Shown: piece after piece, positions 62,740 through 64,000 of the stretch
Layout of the letters: every line of letters starts with the position of its first letter
Numbering within the stretch: position 1 is the first letter of the stretch
NCBI GenBank assembly: GCA_015693905.1
Contig: CP065161.1
Location: 744,001-808,000, forward strand
Reading direction: 5' to 3'
DNA length: 64,000 nt
Origin: Rhodobacterales bacterium HKCCA1288
Lineage (GTDB): Bacteria > Pseudomonadota > Alphaproteobacteria > Rhodobacterales > Rhodobacteraceae
Position numbers and translations under genes: made by a program
The notes under the pieces: generated by a model
Databases searched by the model: none
The model's input: only the letters and a program-made list of their open reading frames with translations
What the model was told of the DNA's origin: nothing

Positions 62740-63588
62740 ATGAAGACCACCGAAAGTGAAACCGAGTATCACTATGGCGTCATTGCCCGCGCCATCGCCC
62801 TGATTGATGAAAACCCTGCTGCGGCCAGTAACCTTGACCATCTGGCCGATAAAATCGGCCTGAGCCCTGCGCATTTCCAGCGGGTCTTTTCGCGCTATGC
62901 GGGCATCTCACCCAAACGCTATGCGCAATTCCTGACGCTTGGCCATGCGAAATCGCTTTTGACCACGCGCCACAGCACGCTTGAAACAGCCGTGCTGACG
63001 GGGCTTTCTGGCACGGGCAGGCTTTATGACTTATTCCTGCGATGGGAGGCCATGGCCCCCGGTGACTATGCCAAAGGCGGCGCAGGCCTGACCCTGCGCT
63101 ACGGATGGTTTGACAGCGCCTTTGGCCCCGCTTTGGTGGTTGCATCAGATCGCGGGATTTGCGGGCTTGGCTTTGCCGCTGAGATGGGGGAAGCGGCCTG
63201 TTTGGCGGATATGACAAGACGTTGGCCCAAAGCCGATTTGCAGCATGACCAAGCGGCCATCGCCCCATGGGCCAATGCCGCCCTAAACGCCAAGGGCGAG
63301 GCGTCTTTGCACCTAATAGGCGCCCCGTTTCAGATTAAGGTATGGGAGGCGCTGATGAATGTGCCCGCAGGCCATGTCACCACCTATTCCGAAATTGCAG
63401 GGGCCATTGGCGCGCCAAAGGCGGTCAGGGCGGTTGGCACGGCGGTGGGGCGCAATCCCATCTCGCTGCTTATTCCCTGCCATCGGGCCTTGCGCAAATC
63501 GGGCGAGATGGGGGGCTATCATTGGGGCCTGCCCGTCAAACGCGCGATGTTGGCATGGGAAACCGCCGCCTTTGAGGCCCACAGATAA
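62740..63588 (+). CDS. AraC-type HTH fused to methylated-DNA-protein-cysteine methyltransferase
   Basis: A 282-residue Ada-like protein lacking the N-terminal zinc methyl-phosphotriester domain. The AraC helix-turn-helix (about 15-100) has L-S-P-A-H-F-Q-R-V-F-S-R-Y and a second helix with K-S-L-L. The C-terminal Ogt domain (about 110-280) has the active cysteine in I-P-C-H-R (about 246-250), with the arginine finger helix P-K-A-V-R-A-V-G. It repairs O6-alkylguanine by transfer to itself. Divergent from nth, another repair gene, with 137 bases between. Confidence 0.93.
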   Translation: MKTTESETEYHYGVIARAIALIDENPAAASNLDHLADKIGLSPAHFQRVFSRYAGISPKRYAQFLTLGHAKSLLTTRHSTLETAVLTGLSGTGRLYDLFLRWEAMAPGDYAKGGAGLTLRYGWFDSAFGPALVVASDRGICGLGFAAEMGEAACLADMTRRWPKADLQHDQAAIAPWANAALNAKGEASLHLIGAPFQIKVWEALMNVPAGHVTTYSEIAGAIGAPKAVRAVGTAVGRNPISLLIPCHRALRKSGEMGGYHWGLPVKRAMLAWETAAFEAHR

Positions 63589-63709
63589 ACCTCACGCGCC
63601 TCTCACGTCTGCGCGAGGCTTTGCCGATGAGAGGCTTGCCCGCTTTCTTTTGTGGCCAGGCAAAGCTATGATGAGCGCACGAGCAAATAACCAAGAAAGA
63701 AGGTGTTCC

Positions 63710-64000
63710 ATGGCGCAACAGACTGCAGGCCTGCGCTTGAAATCTCTGGGCGCATTGAGCGCGATCGCCCTTGTGTTGAGTGGCTGTGTCCAAAGCACCG
63801 CCACTGATCCAAACGCCAACCGCACCCGTGACGGGGCGATTGTAGGCGCGATGTTGGGCGGCTTTCTTGGCGCGACCCGTGACGGAGAAAACAGCCGCCG
63901 CGATACCGTGATCGGTGCGGCAGCGGGGGCTGCAATTGGTGCAGGGATTGGATCAATGCTGGATCGCCAAGCGGCTGATCTGCGGGCGCAGATGGATAAT
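63710..64000 (+). CDS. OmpA/YiaD-type outer membrane lipoprotein, N-terminal part
   Basis: Ninety-seven codons run off the right edge without a stop. A lipoprotein signal peptide ends in L-S-G-C (about 23-26). After a short linker come two Gly/Ala-rich segments, A-I-V-G-A-M-L-G-G-F-L-G-A and V-I-G-A-A-A-G-A-A-I-G-A-G-I-G, of the glycine-zipper kind seen before the OmpA domain of YiaD-like proteins. The OmpA domain itself would lie outside. AAGAAGGTGTTCC precedes the start. Confidence 0.8.
   Translation, partial: MAQQTAGLRLKSLGALSAIALVLSGCVQSTATDPNANRTRDGAIVGAMLGGFLGATRDGENSRRDTVIGAAAGAAIGAGIGSMLDRQAADLRAQMDN

Noticed and set aside
1-64000. CRISPR arrays, insertion sequences, prophage or attachment sites
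   Set aside because: No regularly spaced repeats, transposase or integrase genes, terminal inverted repeats or phage genes were seen; the single tRNA has no repeated 3' end nearby.

Overview
The window is a compact, moderately GC-rich stretch of alphaproteobacterial chromosome. Gene content and gene orders typical of the group point to the Rhodobacterales (Roseobacter/Rhodobacter group). Examples are DUF177-rpmF-plsX-fabH-ihfA-merR; siroheme synthase-DUF2849-cysI-cysH-DUF934-fpr; pyruvate dehydrogenase E1-beta with its own lipoyl domain; an olsB-type acyltransferase; and a DUF5928 glycosyltransferase. The genus cannot be fixed from the sequence alone. I see no insertion sequence, prophage, CRISPR array, rRNA or clear pseudogene, and no gene-free stretch longer than 300 bases.

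Layout. 1-3064: the end of tyrS, a FemAB-like acyltransferase, an OlsB-like acyltransferase and a BamE-type lipoprotein. 3236-7601: the ribosome/lipid cluster (DUF177, rpmF, plsX, fabH, ihfA, a MerR regulator) ending in tRNA-Pro(GGG). 7676-10056: a double-domain dCTP deaminase-like enzyme, a haem-dependent N-demethylase family gene and its overlapping Lrp/AsnC regulator. 10195-15589: an assimilatory sulfite reduction operon (cysG, DUF2849, cysI, cysH, DUF934) plus ferredoxin-NADP reductase. 15683-16225: infC, which lacks any ATG/GTG/TTG start and probably begins with AUA. 16311-24447: a seven-gene operon for a form II, CO-dehydrogenase-like molybdenum hydroxylase with its accessory genes (coxD, coxE, xdhC, a molybdopterin-binding protein). 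24617-35465: housekeeping genes pyrC, pyrE, dnaB, alr, a MlaE/MlaF pair, radA, cvpA and purF. 35541-38194: bioY, an SDR oxidoreductase, zapA and a coiled-coil gene.

38486-53217 is the central-carbon block: tkt, a NADP-type GAPDH, a PepSY / cytochrome b / membrane-anchored LuxR cassette, a NAD-type GAPDH, pgk, ftsB, a glutathione-dependent formaldehyde oxidation pair and pdhABC. 53271-64000 holds a pseudouridine synthase, polA, a zf-CHCC protein, an orphan ABC ATPase, a HIT protein, a glycosyltransferase facing a sulfotransferase, a PfkB kinase, nth, an Ogt/AraC fusion and the start of an OmpA-type lipoprotein.

How it fits together. The sulfur operon makes sulfide, and siroheme for its own reductase. 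The carbon block carries the triose-phosphate interconversions and the entry to the TCA cycle. Its promoters contain dyad motifs: LacI-like sites at both GAPDH genes and possibly tkt, an inverted repeat at pgk, and a 30-bp near-perfect palindrome at pdhA. The most noteworthy observations are the AUA start of infC, the shared operator-like motif, the coenzyme-determinant swap between the two GAPDHs, the membrane-anchored regulator cassette, and a cluster of four GANTC sites before ftsB. No wholly new system is evident; the PepSY / cytochrome b / LuxR cassette is the best candidate for an uncharacterised one.
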